Assembly: GCA_002737595.1 (NCBI GenBank)
Contig: NSHZ01000010.1
Span: 1 to 26,255 of the forward strand
Direction: 5' to 3'
Length of the DNA stretch: 26,255 nucleotides
DNA from: Actinomycetota bacterium
GTDB taxonomy: Bacteria > Actinomycetota > Actinomycetes > Nanopelagicales > Nanopelagicaceae
The notes beneath the pieces were generated by a model. The model had not been told where the DNA came from. It did no database searches and saw nothing but the letters and a program-made list of their open reading frames with translations. This document shows, one piece after another, positions 1 through 7,681 of this stretch; position 1 is the first letter of the stretch; the number at the start of each line of letters is the position of its first letter. The position numbers were made by a program, and so were the translations under genes.

Positions 1-120
1 GTGACAACCGTGGAAGTTGAACCCTCTTCAGTGACAACCGTAGAAGTAGTTCCCTCTTCAGTGACAACCGTGGAAGTTGAACCCTCTTCAGTGACAACCG
101 TAGAAGTAGTTCCCTCTTCA
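1..120 (-). repeat. Exact 60-bp tandem duplication
   Basis: Bases 1-60 and 61-120 are identical. Each copy holds two of the 30-bp units. The other units are clearly diverged from each other, so this pair is a recent duplication or is kept identical by gene conversion. The array continues beyond the window, so its true copy number is unknown. Confidence 0.95.
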
Positions 121-986
121 GTGACCTCAGTAGTAGTTGAACCAGTCTCAGTGATCACAGTTTCTGTCGTACCGGTCTCGGTGACCACAGTCTCTGTCGT
201 ACCAGTCTCGGTAACTTCAACCACAGTGGTACCGGTCTCAGTAGTGCTATCAGTATCAATAGTCTCGGTAGTACCCGTTTCAGTGGTGACAGTCTCAGTA
301 ATACCTGTGTCAGTGATAACAATTTCGGTCACACCAGTATCAGTGACATCAACAGCGGTTGTACCAGTATCTGTGGTCTCGGTCGTCGTTGAGCCAGTGT
401 CGGTGACCTCAGAAGTGGTCGTACCCGTCTCAGTGATCTCAATTGTCGCTACACCAGTGTCGGTAGTTTCGATTGTGGTTGAACCAGTATCGGTGATGAC
501 TGTGTCAGTCGTTCCTGTCTCGGTGACCGTCGTAGTCGTCGTACCAGTTTCAGTAACTTCACTCGTGGAGGTACCAGTATCAGTGACCTCAATAGAAGTT
601 GTACCAGTCTCAGTAACCACGATAGAAGTCGTACCGGTATCGGCGACCTCAGTGGTCGTTGAACCTGTGTCTGTGATCTCAGTGGTGGTCGTGCCGGTGG
701 CCGTGACGTCACTAGTGATCGTGCCGGTATCGGTGGTGACCGTCGAGGTGGTACCGGTATCAGTTGTGCTACCAGTGTCAACCGTCGAGCTGGTGCCGGT
801 GTCCGTAGTTACCGTTGAAGTGGTACCGGTATCGGTCGTGACCGTTGAAGTGGTACCAGTATCGGAGGTGACCGTTGAGGTGACACCAGTATCGGTGACC
901 TCAGTGGATGTTGTACCCGTATCGGTGGCCGTAGTTGAAGTTGTACCTGTGTCAGTGGTTGTGCTCGATGTAGTTCCAGTATCCGA
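1..986 (-). repeat. In-frame 30-bp tandem repeats encoding ten-residue Thr-rich units
   Basis: About 33 consecutive units, nearly all 30 bp, occupy this stretch and encode the variable Asp/Glu-Thr-Gly-Thr-Thr repeats of the minus-strand protein. Units diverge mostly at silent or conservative positions. Two places break the period (about 760-790 and 240-265). The units nearest the window edge switch from Asp/Glu-Thr-Gly to Glu-Glu-Gly. The period is exactly coding and there are no unique spacers. Confidence 0.9.
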
Positions 987-2024
987 GACCGTCACCGTTG
1001 ACGTACCGGAAGAACTAGAAGTAGAGGAGCTCACACTTCCATCAGTTGATGCAGTGGTAGTGGTGCTACCAGATGAAACTGAAACACTGCCGCTTGGAGT
1101 AGCGGAAGCGCTCTCGCCACTAGGCGCGATGACAGAGGTGGAACCACTAGGAGCAACTACCAAAGTGGTGTTGCTAGCGGTTTGAACAACGGTCGTGCCA
1201 TCAGCAAGAACCATGCTATCCAGGACATCTCTTGCAGCAATTGGAGTGACGGTGACGACTGGAGCAGCATTATCTGCCACAACGGTTTTTACAGTCACTG
1301 CGTCTGGGGTGACTGCAGTGATAGTGATGATTCTGTCTGCAGAAACGTTTGTTTGGAGTGTAGCTCCGGTCATTTCAGCCGCAATGGACGTCGTGCCATC
1401 AGGGTTTGCAACCAGGGTGATGATCATGCCTTCAGGATCAGTGGCGAGCGCGGATACCGTGCCATTGGGGTCAACGGCAGAAGTAATGGCCGTGCCGTCG
1501 GAAGCTTGCGCGACGGTGAGAATCGCACCGTCGGCTACCTTGGAGATGTCGACGATTGGGACGAGTGGGACGATTGGCTTGGCAAGAGCAGCCAGTGCTT
1601 CTAGGCGGTCTTGGGCTTCGGCCTTGGCTGGGGCTGGCTTGGCATCATCATCTTTATCTTTAGCTTTGGCTGCTGCCTTTGCTGCTGCTGCAGCTTCCCT
1701 TGCTTCTGCGCGAGCTTCTGCCTTAGCTTCTTCAGCTGCTGCCTTCGCTTCTGCACGTGCTTCTGCAGCTGCTGCCTTAGCTTCTGCAGCTGCTGCCGCC
1801 TTAGCTTGGATGGCAGCGTTTTTGAGCTGGACGGCCCTTGCAGCACTGGCGGGAGACTTCGCTCCTGGTGCTGCATTCCGGACGGCGTCGGGCATTCTGC
1901 GTGAGGCTGACGCTTGAGCAGCTCTTGCCTGTGACGATACTGCCTTGTTTGAGGCAGCACTACGTGAGCCTCCACTTGATGCGCGATTGCTTGACGATCC
2001 GCCGCTTGGTCCCCGTTTTGCCAT
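1..2024 (-). CDS. Large Thr/Ser-rich repeat protein, N-terminal part (3' end outside window)
   Basis: Read on the minus strand from ATG at 2024-2022, the frame stays open for 674 codons to the window edge. A Shine-Dalgarno-like GGAAGG lies 10 nt before the start. Visible parts in order: a Ser/Gly/Arg-rich head (1-60); a long Ala/Lys/Glu-rich stretch, probably helical or coiled coil (about 63-125); an acidic/Pro linker; a zone of 11-12-residue units with Asp-Gly, Asn-Gly or Glu-Gly turns (about 173-215) and related beta-like sequence to about 300; a Ser/Gly/Thr linker; then at least 33 units of about ten residues with consensus (T/S)-(D/E)-(T/E)-G-T-T-S-T-x-(V/T) from residue 347. No signal peptide or membrane helix is visible, although such Thr-rich repeats are typical of cell-surface stalks or adhesins. 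A C-terminal anchor could lie outside the window. I do not recognise a family; the role is unknown. Confidence 0.82.
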   Translation of the reverse strand, partial: MAKRGPSGGSSSNRASSGGSRSAASNKAVSSQARAAQASASRRMPDAVRNAAPGAKSPASAARAVQLKNAAIQAKAAAAAEAKAAAAEARAEAKAAAEEAKAEARAEAREAAAAAKAAAKAKDKDDDAKPAPAKAEAQDRLEALAALAKPIVPLVPIVDISKVADGAILTVAQASDGTAITSAVDPNGTVSALATDPEGMIITLVANPDGTTSIAAEMTGATLQTNVSADRIITITAVTPDAVTVKTVVADNAAPVVTVTPIAARDVLDSMVLADGTTVVQTASNTTLVVAPSGSTSVIAPSGESASATPSGSVSVSSGSTTTTASTDGSVSSSTSSSSGTSTVTVSDTGTTSSTTTDTGTTSTTATDTGTTSTEVTDTGVTSTVTSDTGTTSTVTTDTGTTSTVTTDTGTSSTVDTGSTTDTGTTSTVTTDTGTITSDVTATGTTTTEITDTGSTTTEVADTGTTSIVVTETGTTSIEVTDTGTSTSEVTETGTTTTTVTETGTTDTVITDTGSTTIETTDTGVATIEITETGTTTSEVTDTGSTTTETTDTGTTAVDVTDTGVTEIVITDTGITETVTTETGTTETIDTDSTTETGTTVVEVTETGTTETVVTETGTTETVITETGSTTTEVTEEGTTSTVVTEEGSTSTVVTEEGTTSTVVTEEGSTSTVV

Positions 2025-2069
2025 GTCCGTGTTACCTTCCGTAGTTGGATGGATCCCGATATTTTGTTA

Positions 2070-2075
2070 ATAATA
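2070..2075 (-). promoter_or_regulatory. Candidate -10 box of the repeat-protein gene
   Basis: Minus-strand TATTAT matches TATAAT at five of six positions. It would start transcription near 2062, leaving a leader of about 38 nt that contains the GGAAGG ribosome-binding site. No convincing -35 hexamer was found. The first AT(A/T)CTTGTA motif overlaps this box. Confidence 0.35.
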
Positions 2076-2230
2076 CTTGTACTTTGACGATCCAATTTCG
2101 TCGTCTTGTTGGGAAACGTAAGTGCCCTACACATACTTGTAAAGCGAAATACGGTAAATTTTAAAAATATTTTTGGGGATTTTAAATTACATTCTTGTAG
2201 TTCTGCTGAGGTGCTGGGTAAACCCCACTT

Positions 2231-2252
2231 TTAGGTGCTTGTTAGGTGCTGG
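2231..2252. repeat. 11-bp tandem repeat TTAGGTGCT(T/G)G, two copies
   Basis: The copies are 2231-2241 and 2242-2252, differing at one base. A third AGGTGCT core sits at 2209-2215. Direct repeats at 11-bp and 24-bp spacing, upstream of the channel promoter, suggest binding of a regulator to one face of the helix. That reading is inference. Confidence 0.55.
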
Positions 2253-2333
2253 TTAGCCCCAAACGTTCACTTCCCCGGGCGGAAAATATCTTCGAGCTGG
2301 GCTCACTCTGTTCCCCTGCCCGTGTCCTAGATA

Positions 2334-2346
2334 TAACCTATACCCC
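2334..2346 (+). promoter_or_regulatory. Candidate leaderless promoter (-10) of the channel gene
   Basis: TAACCT at 2334-2339 fits the TANNNT -10 pattern and is followed by seven bases and then the A of ATG at 2347. No Shine-Dalgarno sequence precedes the start. The transcript could therefore begin at the start codon. No clear -35 element is seen. Confidence 0.45.
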
Positions 2347-4344
2347 ATGACAAACACTGGAATGCCTAGAAATTATGGTGGCGGCTCATTAGGGCCTGAC
2401 CAAAAGTCTCTTGAGGAGCTCAAAAAGCCACCCACATTTATGCGGAAACAACGCTATCTCTTCGATAACACCCTAACTAAGGGTGCCAAGGCAATGATTG
2501 GTTGGCTCCTTGCCGCAGCGGCAATAGCGAGCATTCCTTTCACCATTGCTCTTCAAATTATTCCAAAAGAAACGCACGACAACATCCTCTCCAACGAGAC
2601 TGGCGCGAAAGGCTTTCTGCGCACCCTGGATGATGCTTGGCAGAGCTTCTACGCAGTATTAGGTAAGGGTGGCTTTAAGACAGACACCTGGGATGCTCGG
2701 CTCTTCACAATTTTCGTAACGATTTTTAGCCTTGCAATCGCAAGCACCCTCTTTGCCTTCATCACTGCCACCGTTAATAAGCGAATTGCAGAATTGAAGA
2801 AGGGCAAGGGACCGGTATACGAGAGTGGTCACACCACCATCCTTGGCTGGGGTCCACAGATCTTTCCAATCTTGCAGCAATTAGAAGTTGCAAATGCCAA
2901 TAAGCCCAGCGTTGCACTCATTATTTCGTTAGTCGAACGAGAAAAAATGGATGACGAACTAAAGGTTCGTATCGGTGAGTTGAAAAACACAAAGGTCATC
3001 ACGAGAAATGGTGATCCTGCAAGCCCTCGTGTTTTGGCTCAAAGTAGCATCAACAATTCTCGCAGTGTGATCATTCTTGGAAACAAGGGCCCATCGGCAA
3101 CAACAACTTCGGTTCTATCGGTGTTAGCAAACATCGGGATGGCGAGCAAGGTCACTATCGTTGCCGACGTTAACGATGCAGCAACAGCTGAAGCTCTCTA
3201 TAAGACAACGGAGGGTCACGTCCTTGCTGTTCGCACCGAGGAGCTCATCGCTCGAGTGACTGCACATGCAATTCGCCAACCCGGCTTGGCTGCTGTCTAC
3301 CTAGATTTGCTAGATTTTGAAGGCGATGAGATCTACTTCGCTAACGTTCCAGCAGCTATTGGTAAGACTTTCGGTGATGTCATCACTGGACTCGGTGAAA
3401 GCAGCGCAATTGGCATTCGCCACTCAGACGGCACGGTAAACATTACGCCTCCAGCCGAAACGATTATTGTTGGTGGCGATCAGATCATCGCGATCGCAAA
3501 AGATGACGATAAAATTCTTTGGGCTGGGGACAGTTCGGATCTTTCTGGCATTAAAGCGCTCACACAAGTGGGAGATCGTAGCAATGCTACTCCAGATAAA
3601 ATCCTCATCATTGGCTGGAGCCCGATGGCCAAGCAGGTTGTTTTGGAACTTGGTAATTTCGGAGTTCCTGGATCAACTGCACTTGTCTTCGCGCAAACTT
3701 CGAAAGTAACCGCTGACGAACTCAAAGGATTGGAAACAACTAACCTCACCGTCACCGCCAAGGGAACAACCGGCGACATCGACGAACTTATTGAGGTTAT
3801 TAACTCGCAAGAGTTCAATCACATCGTCATTTTTGGTTACCGAGGAAAAACCATCACGCCAGCTGAGTCAGATGCCTTGACGCTGCTCACGATGCTCGAA
3901 GTGAATCACGTCAAGAATCTCCCTGGTTCACAAATAGCAAAGGCACGTGTGATCGCGGAGATTCAAGACAGTAATAATGTTGACCTCGCTCGAGTTGTCG
4001 TTGTGGATGATCTTGTTGTCAGCGATCGCCTCGGCAGTCTCATGATGGCCCAGCTCTCTGAGACCCCTGGTCTCTATCACGTATTCGAGGAGCTCTTCGG
4101 ACCAGCCGGAACATTCCTGAGTTCTAAGCCAATTCAGAGTTATGTGCCGCTCAACGTCGAGACCACGTTTGCGACTTTGGTAGCTGCCGGTCGTAGCCGT
4201 GGCGAAGTTGTCATCGGCTACCGCCAACCTGAAGCGAGTGATCCAACGAATCCCACTGTGGGAATCCGCGTCAACCCTGCCAAGAGCACGGTGTTGACTC
4301 CGACAGATGGCACCTACGCCATCGTGATCGGTCCGCTCGAATAA
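2347..4344 (+). CDS. CASTOR/POLLUX-related ion channel protein with RCK-like domains
   Basis: The product is 665 aa. A cytoplasmic N-terminus precedes two membrane helices (about 50-72 and 118-143) with a possible pore loop between them (about 93-112). A long soluble C-terminal part follows, with Rossmann/RCK-like starts at 163-176 (TTILGWGPQI) and about 417-440 (ILIIGWSP). This is the architecture of bacterial homologues of plant CASTOR/POLLUX and resembles TrkA-N/RCK-gated potassium channels. The predicted role is a ligand-gated cation channel in the inner membrane; ion and ligand cannot be read from the sequence. The gene stands alone between its own promoter and a strong terminator. A TrkA-like transporter component is the alternative, but two helices in the same chain favour a channel. 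Confidence 0.8.
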   Translation: MTNTGMPRNYGGGSLGPDQKSLEELKKPPTFMRKQRYLFDNTLTKGAKAMIGWLLAAAAIASIPFTIALQIIPKETHDNILSNETGAKGFLRTLDDAWQSFYAVLGKGGFKTDTWDARLFTIFVTIFSLAIASTLFAFITATVNKRIAELKKGKGPVYESGHTTILGWGPQIFPILQQLEVANANKPSVALIISLVEREKMDDELKVRIGELKNTKVITRNGDPASPRVLAQSSINNSRSVIILGNKGPSATTTSVLSVLANIGMASKVTIVADVNDAATAEALYKTTEGHVLAVRTEELIARVTAHAIRQPGLAAVYLDLLDFEGDEIYFANVPAAIGKTFGDVITGLGESSAIGIRHSDGTVNITPPAETIIVGGDQIIAIAKDDDKILWAGDSSDLSGIKALTQVGDRSNATPDKILIIGWSPMAKQVVLELGNFGVPGSTALVFAQTSKVTADELKGLETTNLTVTAKGTTGDIDELIEVINSQEFNHIVIFGYRGKTITPAESDALTLLTMLEVNHVKNLPGSQIAKARVIAEIQDSNNVDLARVVVVDDLVVSDRLGSLMMAQLSETPGLYHVFEELFGPAGTFLSSKPIQSYVPLNVETTFATLVAAGRSRGEVVIGYRQPEASDPTNPTVGIRVNPAKSTVLTPTDGTYAIVIGPLE

Positions 4345-4359
4345 GCGAGAAGTTGGAAA

Positions 4360-4395
4360 ATGAGGGCCGGGCTCATGCTCGGCCCTCATTTTTTT
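4360..4395 (+). terminator. Rho-independent terminator after the channel gene
   Basis: A 13-bp stem (4360-4372 with 4377-4389; 12 Watson-Crick pairs and one G-T) closes a TCAT loop and runs into seven T residues (4389-4395). It begins 15 nt after the channel stop codon and separates that gene from the GntR-led operon. Confidence 0.93.
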
Positions 4396-4407
4396 GCCAC
4401 ATGGGGA

Positions 4408-4443
4408 TTGTGCGTAATATGACGACTGATATACGATCGAGGT
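4408..4443 (+). promoter_or_regulatory. Candidate leaderless promoter of the GntR-led C1 operon
   Basis: TTGTGC (4408-4413) and TACGAT (4432-4437) are separated by 18 bp. Six bases later comes the A of the GntR ATG, so transcription could start at or next to the start codon. An inverted repeat ATAC-N7-GTAT (4431-4434 and 4442-4445) overlaps the -10 box and start codon and could be an operator for the GntR protein itself. Confidence 0.5.
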
Positions 4444-5133
4444 ATGTCCCTCTCCATCGCTGACTTCGGTGACCAAATACTGGTCTCCCCCGGTCGAGAA
4501 GGTGCGGAATCCCTCGCTGACCAGGCCTACTTCGCCATTCGAGAACTAATCGTCACGCTGGAACTCGCCCCGAGTTCGGTAATCAGTGAGGCCGCTCTGA
4601 TGGAACGCCTCAGCATGGGACGTACCCCCATCAGAGAAGCCATGCGCACCTTGGCCCACGAACATCTCATCGATGTCTACCCACGCCGCGGAGCATTTGT
4701 CGCCGGGATAGATACCCGAGACCTGCGAGCGCTTTCGGAGATCCGTGCACTGCTTGAACCTGAGGCTGCTCGCTACGCCGCCGAGCGCTCCACCGAGAGT
4801 GATCGCGCTGAAACGAATGCACTCCTCGCCGAACTCACACACCTCAGCGGTAAACCCAATCACCGCAACTTGATTCAACTCGATCAACGGATTCACCATC
4901 ACATCTATGCAAGCGCACACAATGACTTTCTCGCTCAGATGTGTGAACGCCAGTACATGCATGCGCTCCGCATCTGGTTTCTTGCACTTGATCGCGTTGA
5001 AAATCTGGCAGAAGCAGTACTAGAACACCAAGCATTACTCGAAGCAATTCGAGATGGCGATGCAAATCGCGCAGCGAAAGAAATGTCCACACATATCAAT
5101 GGTTTTGAAGCATCACTTCGGAAAGTTATCTAA
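4444..5133 (+). CDS. GntR-family transcriptional regulator, FadR/FCD subfamily
   Basis: The product is 229 aa, the usual size for this subfamily. The N-terminal winged helix-turn-helix (about 22-90) includes GRTPIREAM (59-67) and the wing RRGAFVAGI (81-89). The all-helical FCD ligand domain fills about 94-225 and carries candidate metal/ligand residues Asp147, His151, His195 and His217, the pattern seen in metal-binding FCD domains. FCD regulators usually respond to small carboxylates or amino acids. The gene is the first of the run and lies only 19 nt before the demethylase gene, so it most likely controls the C1 operon and itself. The effector is unknown; an N-methylated glycine derivative is a reasonable guess from context. 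Confidence 0.9.
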   Translation: MSLSIADFGDQILVSPGREGAESLADQAYFAIRELIVTLELAPSSVISEAALMERLSMGRTPIREAMRTLAHEHLIDVYPRRGAFVAGIDTRDLRALSEIRALLEPEAARYAAERSTESDRAETNALLAELTHLSGKPNHRNLIQLDQRIHHHIYASAHNDFLAQMCERQYMHALRIWFLALDRVENLAEAVLEHQALLEAIRDGDANRAAKEMSTHINGFEASLRKVI

Positions 5134-5152
5134 CAGAGGGAAGGCCACACGC

Positions 5153-7681
5153 ATGTCAGCTCAGTCATCACTGCCAAGCAAAGCAAAAGCCGTCGTCATC
5201 GGTGGCGGAATTGTCGGCAACAGCATCGTCTACCACTTAGCGCGTCTGGGCTGGCGCGATCTAGTGCAGATTGACAAGGGACCTTTCCCTAATCCAGGTG
5301 GCTCAACGGGTCACGCATCAAACTTCATCTTTCCTACCGATCACTCAAAAGAGATGACACACATCACTCTAGATAGCATGAAGCAATACAAGGAGCTTGG
5401 TGTCTTCACTGAGTGCGGTGGCTTCGAAGTGGCTCGCACCCCGGAGCGCATGCAAGAACTGCACCGACGTATGTCGTCTGCAAAATCTTGGGGAGTGAAC
5501 GATTCGCGTATCGTGACCCCTGCCGAAGTGAAAGAACTCGTTCCTTATATCGATGAGACCGTCATTCTCGGCGCCTTCTATACGCCTTCAGTTGGTGTCG
5601 TAGATTCTGTACGCGGTGGCACGATCATGCGCGAGCGAGCACAAGAAATGGGTGCCCTGCAATCTTTCGGTAATACCGAAGTGCTCAGCATGAAGGTTGA
5701 GAACGGCCGTATTAAGAGCGTGATTACCGATAAGGGTGAGATTGAAGCCGATTTCGTAGTCATCGCTACCGGATGCTGGAGCCCCAAGCTTGCTGCCATG
5801 GCTGGCGCTTCTATTCCACTCACTCCAGCAGTGCACCAGATGAAGGACATCGGACCAGTGCCGCGCTTCAAAGATGCCAAGGGAGATATCGAGCACCCCA
5901 TCGTGCGCGACATGGATACCAACATGTACGAGCGTCAACATGGTTCTGGCCTCGAAGTAGGTTCATACGCCCACCGCGCGATTCTTTATACGCCTGAAGA
6001 TTTGCCATCTAACGCGCAAGCTGCGCTCTCACCTACCGAATTCCCATTTACCCAAGAAGATTTCGATCTACAGGATGAACAAGCACTTGAATTAATGCCA
6101 GAAATTGTGGGCGATGAGTCGGTGGGCGAGAAGTACGCCATCAACGGAATCCTTTCGCTCACTCCAGATGGCATGCCCATCGTCGGTGAAACTCCTGAGG
6201 TAAAGGGTTTGTGGAGTGCGGCCGCTGTCTGGGTAAAAGAAGGACCAGGAGTAGGCAAGGCACTTGCAGAGTGGATGGTGCTCGGCGAATCAGAGATCGA
6301 CATGCACTCATCTGACATCGCTCGTTTCCACGAACACCAAAAAGCTACCTTCCACATTAAGGAACGCACTGCCGAAGGCTTCAATAAGACTTACGGCATC
6401 GTGCACCCAGCTGAGCAATGGTCTAGCAATCGCGATGTTCGCCTCTCGCCATACTACGAGCGCGAAAAGGCACTTGGTGCGGTCTTCTTTGAAACTGTCG
6501 GCTGGGAGCGTCCATTCTGGTATGAATCCAATAAGGATCTTCTTGCAAAATTTGGCGATGCTGTCATGCCACGTACCGCAGAGTGGGATTCACGTTGGTG
6601 GTCACCGATCATCAACGCCGAGCACCTACAGATGCGCGAAAGCGCCGCCCTTGTCGATCTCACCGCGTTCACTATCTTCGATGTCACTGGTCCTTCAGCG
6701 CTCGACGTAGTGCAACGCGCAGCTGTGCGCCAAATGGATGTGGCCATCGGCAAAGTTATTTACACACCTATTCTCTCGGAGCGCGGCGGGTTTAAGTCCG
6801 ACCTCACCATCATGCGCCTCGCACACGATCAATTCCGCGTAGTCACCGGTGGTGCACACGGCATGGCAGATAAGAAGTGGTTTAGCGATTTGCTCCCCAC
6901 CGATGGGAGCGCGCAAATTAACGATCTCACTACCGCCTACACAACGCTCGGTATCTGGGGTCCCCATGCCCGCAAGATTCTCAGCACGCTCACTAAAGAT
7001 GATCTCTCACACGAAGGTTTCCCCTTCGGGACCTGCCGCATCATCGAGATGGGACCACTACGAGTACTTGCTTCACGTATCTCTTACGTAGGTGATCTCG
7101 GTTGGGAGCTCTACGTACAGATGGAACAGGGAGCAAAACTCTGGGACCTCGTCATGGATGCCGGAAAGCCACATGGCCTCATACCTGCAGGTATTGGTGT
7201 CTATGGCACCACCGGACGTCTTGAGAAGAGTTACCGTGCCTACGGTGCCGAACTCGAAACGGAGTACAACGTCGTGGAAGCCGGAATGCAGACAGCGAAA
7301 CTTAAAGCACAGGATTTTGTGGGTAAGGCAGCCCACCTCAAGCACCGCGAAGAAGATCCCGCTGCAATTCTCTGCTCGCTCACCGTTGATGATCACACCA
7401 GCAAGAATGGCGAGAAGCGTTACATGCTTGGGCGCGAGCCCATCCTTACTCCCGATGGCAGCATCATCACCGATTCACATGGTCGTCGTTCATACGTCAC
7501 CAGTGCAGGAAGTGCCCCATCACTTGGTAAGCACGTACTCATCACTTACCTGCCACCTCAGCACGCCAAAATCGGCGAGAAGCTAGTGGTGGAATACCTC
7601 GGTGAGCATTACCCCGTCACAGTTGCCAGCGTTTCATCAACGCCACTCTTCGATGCTAAAAATGAACGGATCATGTCCTGA
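5153..7681 (+). CDS. FAD- and folate-dependent demethylase (dimethylglycine/sarcosine dehydrogenase-like, GcvT family)
   Basis: The product is 842 aa when started at the ATG at 5153, behind GAGGGAAGG. The frame runs further upstream, but that part overlaps the GntR gene. The N-terminal DAO domain has the FAD motif GGGIVG (17-22) and His54 in STGHAS, where the covalent flavin histidine of dimethylglycine/sarcosine dehydrogenases would sit. The C-terminal half is GcvT-like: Asp502 in RESAALVD corresponds to the conserved folate-site aspartate, and YVGDLGWELY is the typical GcvT signature. Family reaction: oxidative N-demethylation, passing the methyl carbon to tetrahydrofolate as 5,10-methylene-THF, with electrons going to ETF. 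Both ETF genes follow at once, the first overlapping by 1 nt (TGATG). Dimethylglycine, sarcosine or another N-methyl amine could be the substrate; sequence alone does not decide. Confidence 0.85.
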   Translation: MSAQSSLPSKAKAVVIGGGIVGNSIVYHLARLGWRDLVQIDKGPFPNPGGSTGHASNFIFPTDHSKEMTHITLDSMKQYKELGVFTECGGFEVARTPERMQELHRRMSSAKSWGVNDSRIVTPAEVKELVPYIDETVILGAFYTPSVGVVDSVRGGTIMRERAQEMGALQSFGNTEVLSMKVENGRIKSVITDKGEIEADFVVIATGCWSPKLAAMAGASIPLTPAVHQMKDIGPVPRFKDAKGDIEHPIVRDMDTNMYERQHGSGLEVGSYAHRAILYTPEDLPSNAQAALSPTEFPFTQEDFDLQDEQALELMPEIVGDESVGEKYAINGILSLTPDGMPIVGETPEVKGLWSAAAVWVKEGPGVGKALAEWMVLGESEIDMHSSDIARFHEHQKATFHIKERTAEGFNKTYGIVHPAEQWSSNRDVRLSPYYEREKALGAVFFETVGWERPFWYESNKDLLAKFGDAVMPRTAEWDSRWWSPIINAEHLQMRESAALVDLTAFTIFDVTGPSALDVVQRAAVRQMDVAIGKVIYTPILSERGGFKSDLTIMRLAHDQFRVVTGGAHGMADKKWFSDLLPTDGSAQINDLTTAYTTLGIWGPHARKILSTLTKDDLSHEGFPFGTCRIIEMGPLRVLASRISYVGDLGWELYVQMEQGAKLWDLVMDAGKPHGLIPAGIGVYGTTGRLEKSYRAYGAELETEYNVVEAGMQTAKLKAQDFVGKAAHLKHREEDPAAILCSLTVDDHTSKNGEKRYMLGREPILTPDGSIITDSHGRRSYVTSAGSAPSLGKHVLITYLPPQHAKIGEKLVVEYLGEHYPVTVASVSSTPLFDAKNERIMS

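Larger units (their letters stand above)
2025..2346. other. Divergent intergenic region with short repeated motifs
   Basis: This 322-nt gap separates the minus-strand repeat protein from the plus-strand channel gene, and I see no plausible gene in it. It contains three copies of AT(A/T)CTTGTA (2073-2081, 2133-2141, 2191-2199, spaced 60 and 58 bp), an AT-rich block (about 2154-2190), three copies of AGGTGCT (2209-2215, 2233-2239, 2244-2250; the last two inside an 11-bp tandem repeat), and candidate promoters at both ends. Confidence 0.7.

Noticed and set aside
1..986. Regular 30-bp repeats resembling a CRISPR array
   Set aside because: No unique spacers, units diverge gradually, and the period is in frame with an open coding sequence; no cas genes nearby.
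1..1185. Long plus-strand open frame rich in Val/Pro/Ser repeats
   Set aside because: It mirrors the minus-strand Thr-repeat gene. Its end at 1185 matches no domain boundary, it has no start signals, and the minus frame continues without a stop to a good ribosome-binding site at 2024.
1195..1917. Plus-strand Ala/Ser-rich open frame
   Set aside because: Opposite strand of the Ala/Lys/Glu helix region; the low-complexity GCN-type codons keep several frames open.
1601..2134. Alternative minus-strand frame starting at 2134
   Set aside because: Overlaps the chosen gene in another frame, is Gln/Arg/Pro-biased as expected for a shifted GCA/AAG run, and has no ribosome-binding site.
5054..5152. Upstream extension of the demethylase frame
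   Set aside because: Lies inside the GntR gene, encodes no FAD-domain residues, and the ATG at 5153 has a good GAGGGAAGG site.
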